DNA from: JBOGED01 sp050743625
Lineage (GTDB): Bacteria > Actinomycetota > Nitriliruptoria > Euzebyales > Egibacteraceae
DNA: 39,663 nt
Assembly: GCA_050743625.1 (NCBI GenBank)
Contig: JBOGED010000196.1
Span: forward strand, 1 to 39,663
Direction: 5' to 3'
The notes under the pieces are model-generated. The model was not told where the DNA came from. It saw nothing but the letters and a program-made list of their open reading frames with translations, and searched no databases. This document shows positions 22,893 through 31,122 of the stretch, piece after piece (the stretch's first letter is position 1; each line of letters begins with the position of its first letter). Position numbers and translations under genes: made by a program.

Positions 22893-23312
22893 ATGGCTGA
22901 CCAGAGCGACGTACGGCGGATCGCGTTATCGCTCCCCGAGACAAGTGAGGAGGAAGGCCGCTTCGCGTTCTCCGTTCACAACCGGGGCAAGCGGAAGGGG
23001 ATCGCCTGGGTCTGGTTGGAGCGCGTCAAGCGTAAAAAACCTCGCGTTCCCCGGCCAGACGTGATCGCCATACGTGTCGCGAATCAGTCTGAGAAGGCGA
23101 TGCTGCTCGCGTCCGACGAGGAGAAGTTCTTCACCGAACCGCATTACAACGGCTACCCCGCGGTCTTGGTGCGCCTCGCGGCGATCGAAAGCGATGAACT
23201 CGAAGAGCTGATCATCGACGCGTGGCGTTGCCAGGCGCCGCGGGCACTGAGTTCGAACAAGGTAGTCCGGGCTGACCGTCACGATCCTCGCGGAACAAGA
23301 GCCGCGTTGTAA
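22893..23312 (+). CDS. MmcQ/YjbR family protein
   Basis: 139 residues of the MmcQ/YjbR family, compact proteins with a CyaY-like DNA-binding fold and unknown role. Diagnostic segments are SDVRRIALSLPETSEEEGRFAFSVHNRGKRKGIAWVW, VIAIRVANQSEKAMLLASDEEKFFTEPHYNGYPAVLVRL and the closing ELEELIIDAWRCQAP. The C-terminal 20 residues are non-conserved. ATG at 22893 lies behind GGAAGGTGAGAG-like purines. A tight hairpin (23321-23334) follows the stop. Stands alone, convergent with nothing; divergent from the damaged hydrolase gene. Confidence 0.87.
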   Translation: MADQSDVRRIALSLPETSEEEGRFAFSVHNRGKRKGIAWVWLERVKRKKPRVPRPDVIAIRVANQSEKAMLLASDEEKFFTEPHYNGYPAVLVRLAAIESDELEELIIDAWRCQAPRALSSNKVVRADRHDPRGTRAAL

Positions 23313-23940
23313 AGACTTTGGCCGGTATTCCGGCATAACTGGCGCACAGCAGCTCATGCCGGCTCGCGCCATTGACAGACCCCCGGATGATGAGAATCCG
23401 GCAAACCGGGCAACATGCGGGCCCCTTTTGGGCGAAACACCCCAGTGGGGTGGAGCACTTCGCCGCACAGTGCAGAGTTAGGCCGGCTGACGCTTCCTCT
23501 GGAGACGAAATCCGGTAAACGACGTGTAGCCGATTCTCAGACGCCGTTTCACTGTAGCGCCCCGAGCCCGCGTTTCAGCATGAGCGCGGGAGCCCGCCAG
23601 GGACCCCCGATTGTTGCCGTGAGCACGTGTGTCAGACTCTTTGACCGGTCCGGGCTCCCGGGACGGCGCCGACCCCGTCCCTTCGACCCGCCCGCCCCAC
23701 TGGCCTCGACCCGCGGCGTGCCCGCTCCTAAGGTTCATTCTCGTGTCAGTGCAGGGGTGGAGGGGCCAGTAACGGCGCCTGGCATTCGCGGGGAGGCTTG
23801 GTTTCGGCTGCTTGGCGTGGGTCGGAGGGTGGGGCCATGCAACGTTCACGTGTCGCTCGCGGGCGCGTCGGCGGGGTGTCACGGCGTGAGGGTTACCTGG
23901 CCCGGACGGGTAGGACGGGCGGGCATGCGGGAGGAGCATC
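23313..23940. other. Intergenic region with stacked hairpins upstream of phoD
   Basis: 628 bases with no supported gene; frames here are Arg/Pro-rich shadows. It contains three perfect stems: GCCGG/CCGGC (23321-23334), CCGGAT/ATCCGG (23383-23401) and CACCCC/GGGGTG (23438-23452) nested in GGCGAA/TTCGCC (23431-23464). The long leader before phoD could hold phosphate-dependent (PhoP) sites, but I see no clear pair of GTTCACC repeats. Confidence 0.5.
23321..23334 (+). terminator. Hairpin after the YjbR gene
   Basis: GCCGG (23321-23325), loop TATT, CCGGC (23330-23334), starting 9 bases after the stop. No T-run follows, as is common for terminators in GC-rich actinomycetes, so termination is inferred. 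Confidence 0.45.
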
Positions 23941-25518
23941 ATGTCAGGCGGGAGTTTGCGGTTGAGCCGGCGTGGGCTGCTGGCCGGTGCGGGAGCCGCG
24001 GTCGGCGTGCTCGCGAGCCAGCGGCTCCCGCTCGCATGGGCGGCGACGGAGGGAGCAGCGGGGCTGTTTACGCTCGGCGTGGCGTCGGGCGACCCACTTC
24101 CCGACGGCGTCGTGCTGTGGACCCGGCTGGCGCCCGACCCGCTACACGGCGGCGGGATGCCACAACGGACGGTCCCGGTGGAGTGGGAGCTCGCGGTCGA
24201 CGAGGGCTTCGGGCGGGTGCTGAGGCGTGGCGTCGAGCAGGCCCAGCCGGAGTTCGGTCACTCGGTGCATGTCGAGGTCGATGGCCTGGAGCCGGCCGCC
24301 TGGTACTGGTACCGGTTCCGCGCTCAGGGTGAGGAGAGCCGGGTGGGGCGGACTCGCACCGCACCGGCACCCGACTCGTCCCCCGAGCGGTTGCGTTTCG
24401 CGTTCGCCTCGTGCCAGAGCTACCCGAGCGGGTTCTACGCGGCCTATCGAGCGATGGCTCGCGACGACCTTGACCTGGTCATCCACCTGGGCGACTACAT
24501 CTACGAGGGGGCGCCGGACCCCGCGTCGCTGCGCCCGCACGAGGGCGACGGCGAGCCCTTGACGCTCGTCGACTACCGTGACCGGCATGCGCAGTACAAG
24601 ACCGACCCTGACCTGCAGGACGCCCATGCCGCGTTCCCGTTCGCCGTGACGTGGGACGACCACGAGGTCGACAACAACTGGGCCGACGAGATCCCGCAGG
24701 ACCCAGCGGAGCAGTCACCGGCACAGTTCCGCCGACGGCGGATCGCGGCGTTCCAGGCCTACTACGAGCACATGCCGCTGCGGCGCGCGTCGCTACCGCA
24801 GGGGCTGGACCTGCGCCTGTACCGGCGGTTCGCGTTCGGCGATCTGGCCGCCTTCTCCGTGCTGGACGGCCGCCAGTACCGCTCCGACCAGCCGTGCGGC
24901 GACGGGTTCCCCGGCGAGCCCGACTGCCCCGAGCGCCAAGACCCATCGTTGACCATGCTCGGCGACGAGCAGGAGCGCTGGCTGCGGGAGGGACTGGCCG
25001 GCTCGGGATCGCGGTGGAACGTGATCGCGAACCAGGACATCATGGCGCAGTACGACTACGACCTGTCCGACGGGCGAGCCTTCAACACCGACCAGTGGGA
25101 CGGGTACCCAGTCATGCGCCAGCGGCTGCTGGACCTGCTGGCCACCGGTCAGGTGCCCAACCCCGTGGTGATCACCGGGGACTGGCACTCGAGCTGGGTC
25201 AACGAGCTGCGGATCGACTTCGACGACCCTGGCTCGCCGATCGTGGGGACGGAGTTCGCCGGCACGTCGATCTCGTCCGCGTGCCCATGGGCCGGCGACG
25301 TAGAGGCCGCGCTGGGCGCCAACCCCCACGTGCGCTTCTTCGACGGTGACCGCCGCGGCTACGTCCGCTGCGAGCTGACCCGAGAGCTGTGGCGCACCGA
25401 CTTTCGCCTCCTGCCCGCCTCGACCATCCCGGACGTGACCGTCTCGGACCCGAATCTGGAGAGCGAGCGGACCGTGACCTGGGTCATCCCCAGCGGCGGG
25501 ACCGTCCAACCGGGGTGA
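23941..25518 (+). CDS. phoD: PhoD-type alkaline phosphatase
   Basis: 525 residues. Twin-arginine signal LSRRGLLAGAGAAVGVLASQ directs folded export; PhoD phosphatases release phosphate from phosphodiesters outside the cell and hold Fe3+ and Ca2+. An N-terminal PhoD_N beta domain (FTLGVASGDPLPDGVVLWTRLAP) precedes the catalytic domain: FAFASCQSY, IHLGDYIYEG (metal Asp), TWDDHEVDNNW (metal ligands), GDEQERWLREGLAGS, IANQDIM and VVITGDWHSSW (His). All recognisable metal motifs are present. The C-terminal FDGDRRGYVRCELTRELWRTDFRL is typical. Phosphate starvation control is expected but no PHO box was confirmed. The next gene starts 21 bases downstream. Confidence 0.93.
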   Translation: MSGGSLRLSRRGLLAGAGAAVGVLASQRLPLAWAATEGAAGLFTLGVASGDPLPDGVVLWTRLAPDPLHGGGMPQRTVPVEWELAVDEGFGRVLRRGVEQAQPEFGHSVHVEVDGLEPAAWYWYRFRAQGEESRVGRTRTAPAPDSSPERLRFAFASCQSYPSGFYAAYRAMARDDLDLVIHLGDYIYEGAPDPASLRPHEGDGEPLTLVDYRDRHAQYKTDPDLQDAHAAFPFAVTWDDHEVDNNWADEIPQDPAEQSPAQFRRRRIAAFQAYYEHMPLRRASLPQGLDLRLYRRFAFGDLAAFSVLDGRQYRSDQPCGDGFPGEPDCPERQDPSLTMLGDEQERWLREGLAGSGSRWNVIANQDIMAQYDYDLSDGRAFNTDQWDGYPVMRQRLLDLLATGQVPNPVVITGDWHSSWVNELRIDFDDPGSPIVGTEFAGTSISSACPWAGDVEAALGANPHVRFFDGDRRGYVRCELTRELWRTDFRLLPASTIPDVTVSDPNLESERTVTWVIPSGGTVQPG

Positions 25519-25539
25519 GCCAGGTACCCTGCGCTACGG

Positions 25540-26124
25540 ATGCCTGGCCAGGACCTGCCCCCGCTTCACCACGCGGTTCGCGCGACGCGTGAGCACGGTT
25601 ACGCCTATGTGCCGCGCGCGCTCGATCAGCACCAGTGTCAACGCCTCGTCTCCTCGATTCCGGACTCACTCGCTGAGCCGGTTGAGGAGGTCGTCGGCGA
25701 GGTTCGCCAACACGCGAGAGAGCTTGCGCTTCCGGTCGATGGGCTCGACAACCTGGAGCTCAACAGACTTTTGGCCGCCTTCGACAAGGCCCTACCCGCG
25801 ACCGTTGCATTTACCCCGACCGAGCTCACGTACATGTTCTACAAAGGGCCACATGCAGGGATCTCGCCGCATCGCGATCCCGCCCGCCACAAGATGTTGA
25901 TCGCGATCTTTACCCTAAAGGGTCGCGCCACATTCCGGGTACACGGCACGCGTAGCGAGAGCGATATCACGGCCGAGTGGACGACGAGTCCCGGCGACCT
26001 CATGTTCTTACGAGCCCCAGAGCTGCACCCACATATCAAGGCTCGGCCTTTTCACTCTATCGGACCGCCCATTGGGAGCGAAGAGCGGATCTCCCTTAGC
26101 CTCCGAATGAAGTCTTCTCCGTAG
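25540..26124 (+). CDS. Putative 2-oxoglutarate/Fe(II) dioxygenase
   Basis: 194 residues with the facial-triad pattern of Fe(II)/2-oxoglutarate oxygenases: HRD at 111-113 (H111, D113), a distal H172 and R183 eleven residues on, with strands IAIFTLKGRATFRVHG and SPGDLMFLRAPELHP between, matching the double-stranded beta helix. The N-terminus (VRATREHGYAYVPRALDQHQCQRLVSSIP) is like phytanoyl-CoA dioxygenase-type proteins. No substrate can be named. It follows phoD by 21 bases and may share its transcript. Nothing resembles an active-site loss. The motif reading is the whole basis, so the family call is moderate. Confidence 0.6.
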   Translation: MPGQDLPPLHHAVRATREHGYAYVPRALDQHQCQRLVSSIPDSLAEPVEEVVGEVRQHARELALPVDGLDNLELNRLLAAFDKALPATVAFTPTELTYMFYKGPHAGISPHRDPARHKMLIAIFTLKGRATFRVHGTRSESDITAEWTTSPGDLMFLRAPELHPHIKARPFHSIGPPIGSEERISLSLRMKSSP

Positions 26125-26155
26125 TGGCGTGGTCGGCCGACGTAGACGGCGGCGC

Positions 26156-26959
26156 TTATAGACGCTCGCCTCGTTCGTTGCATGGCAAAGGAGCGTTGGT
26201 ACCGTATCGGCCGGCGAAATCCTCGGTGATGTCCTGCTCGGTGTCCGCTATCGCGGTGGGTTCGATGCTCAGCAGCCCGCTGTACGGCTGGTCGATGTCG
26301 CGGATGAGGAGCAGGGAGGCGGCGAAGAAGCCGGCGATGATGACCAACGCCACAATATGAAGCCGGTTGCGTGTCCGAGGGATGGAGAATCCGAGCCCGG
26401 CGATCGACACCGCGAGCGCGACGACCATGAGGCCGTACAGAAGCTCCGGTATCGCGGGAACGCTCTCGCCCACCCGTTGTTGGCGTGCCACGGAACGCTC
26501 CCGGTCGGCCGCGACGAGCAACTCGAAGATGGGACCCCCGTCGTCGATGAGGTTCGCGAATGACCCCCGAAAGCCACTGGACCACACGCTGGGCACGGGT
26601 GACCGTTCGCCGTCGCCCTCCGCGAGGATGTCCCACTCCACGTTGTGGACTGCGCGCGAGTAACAGACCAATCCAGCCAGCAGCTCTTGGCGTTGCGGTT
26701 CGGGCAGGTACTCGGCGGTTTCAAACATGTGGTCTACGACGCCGGCCTCAGCATCCGCGGCGTCGGCTGCCGCGTCGAATGAGGTGGACGCTGACACGAA
26801 TACGAACGCGAGCACGAGTACCGCGAGTGTCTCGACGGGAACGATCATATCGCGGATGGAGGGGCCGTCCGTATCGTCTGTCAGGAGGCGCGGGCGGAGG
26901 TAGTGGTTGGCCAACAGCCCGGCAACCACGGCGAGGAGGATGATAAAGAGCGTCACCAT
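26156..26959 (-). CDS. DUF4239 (bestrophin-like) membrane protein
   Basis: 267 residues from ATG 26959; the frame continues upstream only as shadow inside its neighbour. Transmembrane segments are LFIILLAVVAGLLANHYL at the N-terminus, IVPVETLAVLVLAFVFVSAS next, then a cytoplasmic helical loop (DAAADAADAEAGVVDHMFETAEYLPEPQRQELLAGLVCYSRAVHNVEW) and two C-terminal segments (LLYGLMVVALAVSIAGLGF and IVALVIIAGFFAASLLLI). This 2+2 layout is that of DUF4239, a family distantly like bestrophin anion channels; function unproven. The paralogous gene lies 13 bases upstream on the same strand, so they form an operon and perhaps a hetero-oligomer. Confidence 0.8.
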   Translation of the reverse strand: MVTLFIILLAVVAGLLANHYLRPRLLTDDTDGPSIRDMIVPVETLAVLVLAFVFVSASTSFDAAADAADAEAGVVDHMFETAEYLPEPQRQELLAGLVCYSRAVHNVEWDILAEGDGERSPVPSVWSSGFRGSFANLIDDGGPIFELLVAADRERSVARQQRVGESVPAIPELLYGLMVVALAVSIAGLGFSIPRTRNRLHIVALVIIAGFFAASLLLIRDIDQPYSGLLSIEPTAIADTEQDITEDFAGRYGTNAPLPCNERGERL

Positions 26960-26972
26960 AGCTTGACCGTCC

Positions 26973-28049
26973 TCAGGGGTAGCGGCAGAAAGGGTCTTCG
27001 TACTGGGTGGCCAGGTCGGGCGGCTCTGTGCCTGGAAGCCGGGTGAGGCCCCACCCCTGAGGGCTTCCTCCGCCCCGAACCTCCACCGTCCGTCGAGGAC
27101 CGGTCGCTGGCCGTCCGGAGTCTCGCGGAGCCTCCACTCGACCTCGCCCGCGTTGTTGGGTGGCGCCTCCGCGGAGGACGCCGTCGTCGCCGATACGGCC
27201 GACGAAGGCGCCTCCGTCGTTCCGGTAGGCGCCGCGGATCTCGCCGCCCACCTGGCGGAAGACCATGACGCCGAACGCGTTGTCCGAGTTCCATACCCCG
27301 ACGAGGTACTCAGGAGACAACCGCTCGATACGGTCAGGGTCCAGCTGCGCGGGTGGGCCCTCGAACGCCCAATATCGGGCCAACGCTCCCTGTTTGAGGG
27401 GAGCGTTGTCGACCGCAACGTCGCCCGCGAAGGGACGGTCCAACACGATCGTCAACAGGTAGGCGAACGACACGAAGGCGGCGGTGGCTCCCACGATCAC
27501 CAGGTGCCCGGCCAGGCTGCGGACACTGGCCGGATACCCCAAGACGACGAACACGACCGCGCCGACCGGCAGCAGGACACGCAACAGGGGCGAAAGGCTC
27601 TCTTGGCTCTGGAGCAGGCGCTCCCTCCGCTGGAGCGTGACCTCGCCGAGGTCGTCCACCGACGCCTCGTAGAATGCCTGCTCGACCGCGGTCTGCGGGC
27701 TCAAGTCCTGGTACACGGCGTACAGGCCGTCGAGCGCAGCGGCCGCGCGAGGGCTCGACTGCCCCGATCGCATGCTCAGCCACTCGTCATCGGCCACAGC
27801 GCGGAGGTATTCGCGTACCGAATCGTTGATCGCGTCGGTCGCGTCGGCCGGAAAGACGGTGGCGGAGCGCGCGAGCTGCGCCACGGCGTTCGCCTCGGCC
27901 GATACCGTCTTCGACGCCTCGGCCTCGGCCAGGTTCGGGAACGCCTTGCGTATCGCGACCGTCGCGGCCATCGCCACGAGCGTCGAGCCGCCCCCGACCA
28001 GCGCGACCAGAGCGACGGTCGAGAGGTTGTTCAGGAGATAGAGGGTCAT
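26973..28049 (-). CDS. DUF4239-like membrane protein with C-terminal extension
   Basis: 358 residues. N-terminal transmembrane helix (TVALVALVGGGSTLVAMAATVAI), a helical loop with the family's EANAVAQLARSATVFPADATDAINDSVREYLRAVADDEW, then two helices (LLRVLLPVGAVVFVVLGYP and LAGHLVIVGATAAFVSFAYLLTIVLDRPF). An extra domain follows from about 250 (PEYLVGVWNSDNAFGVMVFRQVGGEIRGAYRNDGGAFVGRIGDDGVLRG). After that the frame turns Arg/Pro-rich, while the +1 frame reads NNAGEVEWRLRETPDGQRPV then DGRWRFGAEEALRGG; the original frame becomes plausible again at QGWGLTRLPGTEPPDLA. Two compensating shifts near 27165 and 27060 are likely. Paralogue of the following gene, with 13 bases between. Confidence 0.75.
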   Translation of the reverse strand: MTLYLLNNLSTVALVALVGGGSTLVAMAATVAIRKAFPNLAEAEASKTVSAEANAVAQLARSATVFPADATDAINDSVREYLRAVADDEWLSMRSGQSSPRAAAALDGLYAVYQDLSPQTAVEQAFYEASVDDLGEVTLQRRERLLQSQESLSPLLRVLLPVGAVVFVVLGYPASVRSLAGHLVIVGATAAFVSFAYLLTIVLDRPFAGDVAVDNAPLKQGALARYWAFEGPPAQLDPDRIERLSPEYLVGVWNSDNAFGVMVFRQVGGEIRGAYRNDGGAFVGRIGDDGVLRGGATQQRGRGRVEAPRDSGRPATGPRRTVEVRGGGSPQGWGLTRLPGTEPPDLATQYEDPFCRYP

Positions 28050-28152
28050 CGCCTACCGTGCTCCGACCAGTCCCGCTCAAGCGCCTTTATCTCGATGCAC
28101 GGATCGCCCGAGACGGGGCCGTGAGGTCGCCGACCGTTGCGCGCTCGATGCC

Positions 28153-29235
28153 TCACCGCTCCAAACCCAATGCCTCTTCAAGCAGCGCTTCGACGATCTG
28201 GCTCTCGGGGACGGTCCTGACGACCTCTCCACGGACGAAGATCTGGCCCTTGCCGTTACCCGCCGAGACGCCGAGGTCGGCCTCACGGGATTCGCCGGGG
28301 CCGTTGACCACGCAGCCCATGACGGCGACCCGCAACGGGAACGGAAATCCGTCGAACGCCGCGGTCACCTGCGCGGTGAGCTTGTAGACGTCGACCTGGG
28401 CGCGCCCGCACGACGGGCAGGACACGATCTCCAGGCGGCGGGGGCGCAGGCCGAGCGACTCAAGGATCTGGCTGCCGACCTTCACCTCCTCCACGGGTGG
28501 AGCGGACAGCGATACCCGGATGGTGTCGCCGATCCCCTCCGCGAGCAGGATCCCGAACGCGACGGCGGACTTGACGGTGCCCTGGAGGAGCGGCCCGGCC
28601 TCGGTGACACCGAGGTGCAAGGGGTAGTCGCAGCGCTGGGCCAAAAGGCGGTACGCCGCGACCACCACGAGCGGGTCGTGATGCTTGACCGAGATCTTGA
28701 CGTCGCGGAACCCGTGCTCTTCGAAGAGGGAGCATTCCCATAGGGCCGACTCGACGAGTGCCTCGGGGGTGGCGCGGCCGTGTTTCGCCATGATCCGCTG
28801 GTCCAGGGAGCCGGCGTTGACGCCAATGCGGATCGATACGCCGGCCGCGGCGGCGGCTTGCGCGATCTGTTTCACCTTGTCGTCGAATTTTCTGATGTTG
28901 CCGGGGTTGACGCGGACCGCGGCGCAGCCAGCGTCGATCGCGGCGAAGACGTACCTGGGCTGGAAGTGGATGTCGGCGATGACCGGGATCCGCGACTTGG
29001 CCGCGATGGCCGGCAGGGCGTCGGCGTCGTCCTGGGAGGGGACCGCGACCCGCACGATCTGGCACCCCGCCGCGGTGAGCTCGGCGATCTGCTGCAGCGT
29101 GGCGTCGACGTCGGTGGTGGGAGTAGTCGTCATGGATTGGACCGAGACGGGTGCGCCGCCACCGACTGGCACGCTGCCGACCATCACTTGGCGGGACACC
29201 CGGCGCCGCGCGATGCCGAGGTCGGCGGCGGTCAT
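28153..29235 (-). CDS. ispG: 4-hydroxy-3-methylbut-2-enyl diphosphate synthase (IspG)
   Basis: 360 residues; reduces MEcPP to HMBPP, the penultimate MEP pathway step, with a [4Fe-4S] cluster. Conserved stretches include PVSVQSMTTTPTTDVDATLQQI, RVNPGNIRKFDDKV, IRIGVNAGSL, FRDVKISVKHHD, HLGVTEAGP and IRVSLSAPP. The cluster cysteines lie in SCPSCGRAQVDV and MGCVVNGPGE. Start ATG 29235 is chosen for AAGGAG nine bases upstream. It is the last MEP gene of the cluster and is separated from dxs by a 15-bp inverted repeat (29249-29323). Since actinomycetes normally have an essential ispG elsewhere, this is likely a cluster-dedicated second copy, but that cannot be confirmed from one window. Confidence 0.95.
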   Translation of the reverse strand: MTAADLGIARRRVSRQVMVGSVPVGGGAPVSVQSMTTTPTTDVDATLQQIAELTAAGCQIVRVAVPSQDDADALPAIAAKSRIPVIADIHFQPRYVFAAIDAGCAAVRVNPGNIRKFDDKVKQIAQAAAAAGVSIRIGVNAGSLDQRIMAKHGRATPEALVESALWECSLFEEHGFRDVKISVKHHDPLVVVAAYRLLAQRCDYPLHLGVTEAGPLLQGTVKSAVAFGILLAEGIGDTIRVSLSAPPVEEVKVGSQILESLGLRPRRLEIVSCPSCGRAQVDVYKLTAQVTAAFDGFPFPLRVAVMGCVVNGPGESREADLGVSAGNGKGQIFVRGEVVRTVPESQIVEALLEEALGLER

Positions 29236-29248
29236 GAGATCTCCTTGC

Positions 29249-29323
29249 GTCGCGCGGATAGGCTTCGGTCGGTCAAGCAAACGTCCGGCTCGAGCGCGGC
29301 GAGGAGTCGCCTATCCGCGCGAC
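29249..29323 (-). repeat. 15-bp perfect inverted repeat between dxs and ispG
   Basis: GTCGCGCGGATAGGC (29249-29263) and its exact reverse complement GCCTATCCGCGCGAC (29309-29323) enclose 45 bases. The arm at 29309-29323 contains the last codons and TAG stop of dxs. On the minus-strand transcript the second arm ends about five bases before the AAGGAG of ispG. It can act as attenuator, RNA-processing or mRNA-stability stem within the operon. Confidence 0.75.
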
Positions 29324-31122
29324 TTCTGAGCATTGATCTTTCCCCGGTGCGTGGTAGCGAGGCGTTTGAGGACGGCGGTGGCGATGCCCTCCCCGTCCAG
29401 CCCGTGGGCGCGCAGGATCTGGTCGCGAGAGGCGTGCGGCAGGAACCGGGGTGGCAGCGCGTAGGTGGCCGCGCAGGTGTCCGCGCCGGCGGCGGCGAGC
29501 GCTTGGGCGATGCGGGCGCCGAGCGCTCCCGTGGTGGTGGTGTCTTCGACTGTGAGCACGAGCCGGTGGGCGCCCGCCAGCTTGAGCAGGGCCGGGCTGA
29601 GGGGGGCGATCCAGCGCGGGTCGATCACGGTGACCGGCACGTCGTGGGCGGCAAGCTCGTCGGCGGCGGCCAGGCATCCGGCCGCCAGCGATCCGACGGC
29701 GATCAGCAAGCCCATGGCGGCGGGGTCCTCACGGAGGACGTCGCCGTACTCCTCCGTTCGGATCGCGGGGATGTCCGGGCCCGCGAACGCCTTCGGGTAG
29801 CGGATCACGGTGGGACCGTCGGTGACGTCGACGGCCTCACGGAGCAGCTCGCGCAGTCGCGCGCAGTCGCGGGGCGCGGCAAGGCGCAGGCCGGGCACGA
29901 CCGGCAGGATCGAGGCGTCCCACATGCCGTGGTGGCTGGGCCCGTCCGGGCCGGTGATCCCCGCCCGGTCCAGCACGAACATGACGGGCAGCCGGTGCAG
30001 GGCGACGTCCATGAGCACCTGGTCGAACGCGCGGCTGAGGAACGTGGAGTAGATCGCGACCACGGGGTGCAGCCCGCCGAGGGCCAGGCCGGCGGCGCAG
30101 GTGACGGCGTGCTGCTCGGCGATGCCAACGTCGAACACCCGGTCGGGGAACCTCGCGGCGAACCTCTCCAGACCAGTGGGACCCCGCATCGCCGCGGTGA
30201 GGCACACGACGTCGCCGCGGTCGGCGCCGATCGTGGTGATCTCATCGGCGAACACCGAGGTCCACGTCGCTGGCCCTCGGCTCTGGGGGCGGCCGGTGGC
30301 GGGGTCGATCACGCCCACGGCATGCAGGCAGTCGGCCTCGTCCCCCTCGGCCGGCGGATAGCCCTTGCCCTTGAGGGTCACGCAGTGCACCAGGACCGGG
30401 CGCCGCAGCCGCGCGGCGTTGCGAAGAGCCCGTTCTACGGCGGCGATGTCGTGGCCGTCGACGGGGCCGAGATAGGCCAGCCCGAGATCCTCGAAGAGAG
30501 TGCGGCGCGGGTGTTCCGGGCTGTCCCGGTCGGGCTGGCGGAGCTCGGCGAGGTGGTGGGCGAGCCCGCCGATCGTCGGTGAGTAGGAGCGGCCGTTGTC
30601 GTTGAGCACGACGATCACCGGCCGCTCCGGGGTCGCGCCGATGTTGTTGAGCGCCTCCCAGCACATCCCTCCGGTCAGTGCCCCGTCCCCCACGACGGCG
30701 ACGACCCGCCGGTCGTCCTCACCCCGCAGCGCGAAGGCTTTGGCCAGGCCGTCGGCGTACGACAAGGCGGTGGAGGCGTGGGAGTTCTCGATGACGTCGT
30801 GGGAGGACTCGGCCTGTGACGGGTAGCCGGACAGGCCGCCGGATTGGCGCAGCGAGTCGAAGTCGGCGCATCTACCGGTGAGCATCTTGTGCACGTAGGC
30901 CTGGTGCCCGGTGTCGAACAGGAGCACGTCGTGGGGCGAGTCGAAGACCCGGTGCGCGGCGATGGTCAGCTCGACCACGCCGAGGTTGGGCCCCAGGTGG
31001 CCGCCAGCGCGGGAGACCTTCTCGATGAGAAAGCCTCGGATCTCGTCGGCCAATGCAGACAGCGCGGGCATGGGCAGCGCTCGCAGGTCGGCGGGACCGG
31101 CGATGCGGCCGAGCCGGCTCAT
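29311..31122 (-). CDS. dxs: 1-deoxy-D-xylulose-5-phosphate synthase
   Basis: 603 residues; thiamine-diphosphate enzyme joining pyruvate and glyceraldehyde-3-phosphate, the first and flux-controlling MEP step. Motifs: GGHLGPNLGVVELT, LLFDTGHQAYVHKMLTGR, the ThDP/Mg motif GDGALTGGMCWEALNN, VLHC-type linker LVHCVTLKGKGYPPAE, then VFDVGIAEQHAVTCAAGLAL (catalytic Glu of the Pyr domain), LDRAGITGPDGPSHHG, and the transketolase C domain. The length is slightly below the usual 630-640. The ATG overlaps the ispH stop as ATGA, so translation is coupled. A second copy beside the usual chromosomal dxs would raise precursor flow to the terpenoid. Confidence 0.95.
   Translation of the reverse strand: MSRLGRIAGPADLRALPMPALSALADEIRGFLIEKVSRAGGHLGPNLGVVELTIAAHRVFDSPHDVLLFDTGHQAYVHKMLTGRCADFDSLRQSGGLSGYPSQAESSHDVIENSHASTALSYADGLAKAFALRGEDDRRVVAVVGDGALTGGMCWEALNNIGATPERPVIVVLNDNGRSYSPTIGGLAHHLAELRQPDRDSPEHPRRTLFEDLGLAYLGPVDGHDIAAVERALRNAARLRRPVLVHCVTLKGKGYPPAEGDEADCLHAVGVIDPATGRPQSRGPATWTSVFADEITTIGADRGDVVCLTAAMRGPTGLERFAARFPDRVFDVGIAEQHAVTCAAGLALGGLHPVVAIYSTFLSRAFDQVLMDVALHRLPVMFVLDRAGITGPDGPSHHGMWDASILPVVPGLRLAAPRDCARLRELLREAVDVTDGPTVIRYPKAFAGPDIPAIRTEEYGDVLREDPAAMGLLIAVGSLAAGCLAAADELAAHDVPVTVIDPRWIAPLSPALLKLAGAHRLVLTVEDTTTTGALGARIAQALAAAGADTCAATYALPPRFLPHASRDQILRAHGLDGEGIATAVLKRLATTHRGKINAQKSRG

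Noticed and set aside
23731..23860. PhoP box upstream of phoD
   Set aside because: GTTCATT and GTTCACG occur singly, without the 11-base spaced tandem that defines actinomycete PHO boxes.
23415..24332. 305-residue plus frame overlapping phoD
   Set aside because: Turns Arg/Gly-rich where it overlaps the Tat signal and catalytic domain of PhoD; no ribosome site or family.
28780..30582. 600-residue plus frame antisense to ispG and dxs
   Set aside because: GC-rich shadow of conserved MEP genes; composition (many Arg, Gly, Asp, His) typical of antisense frames.
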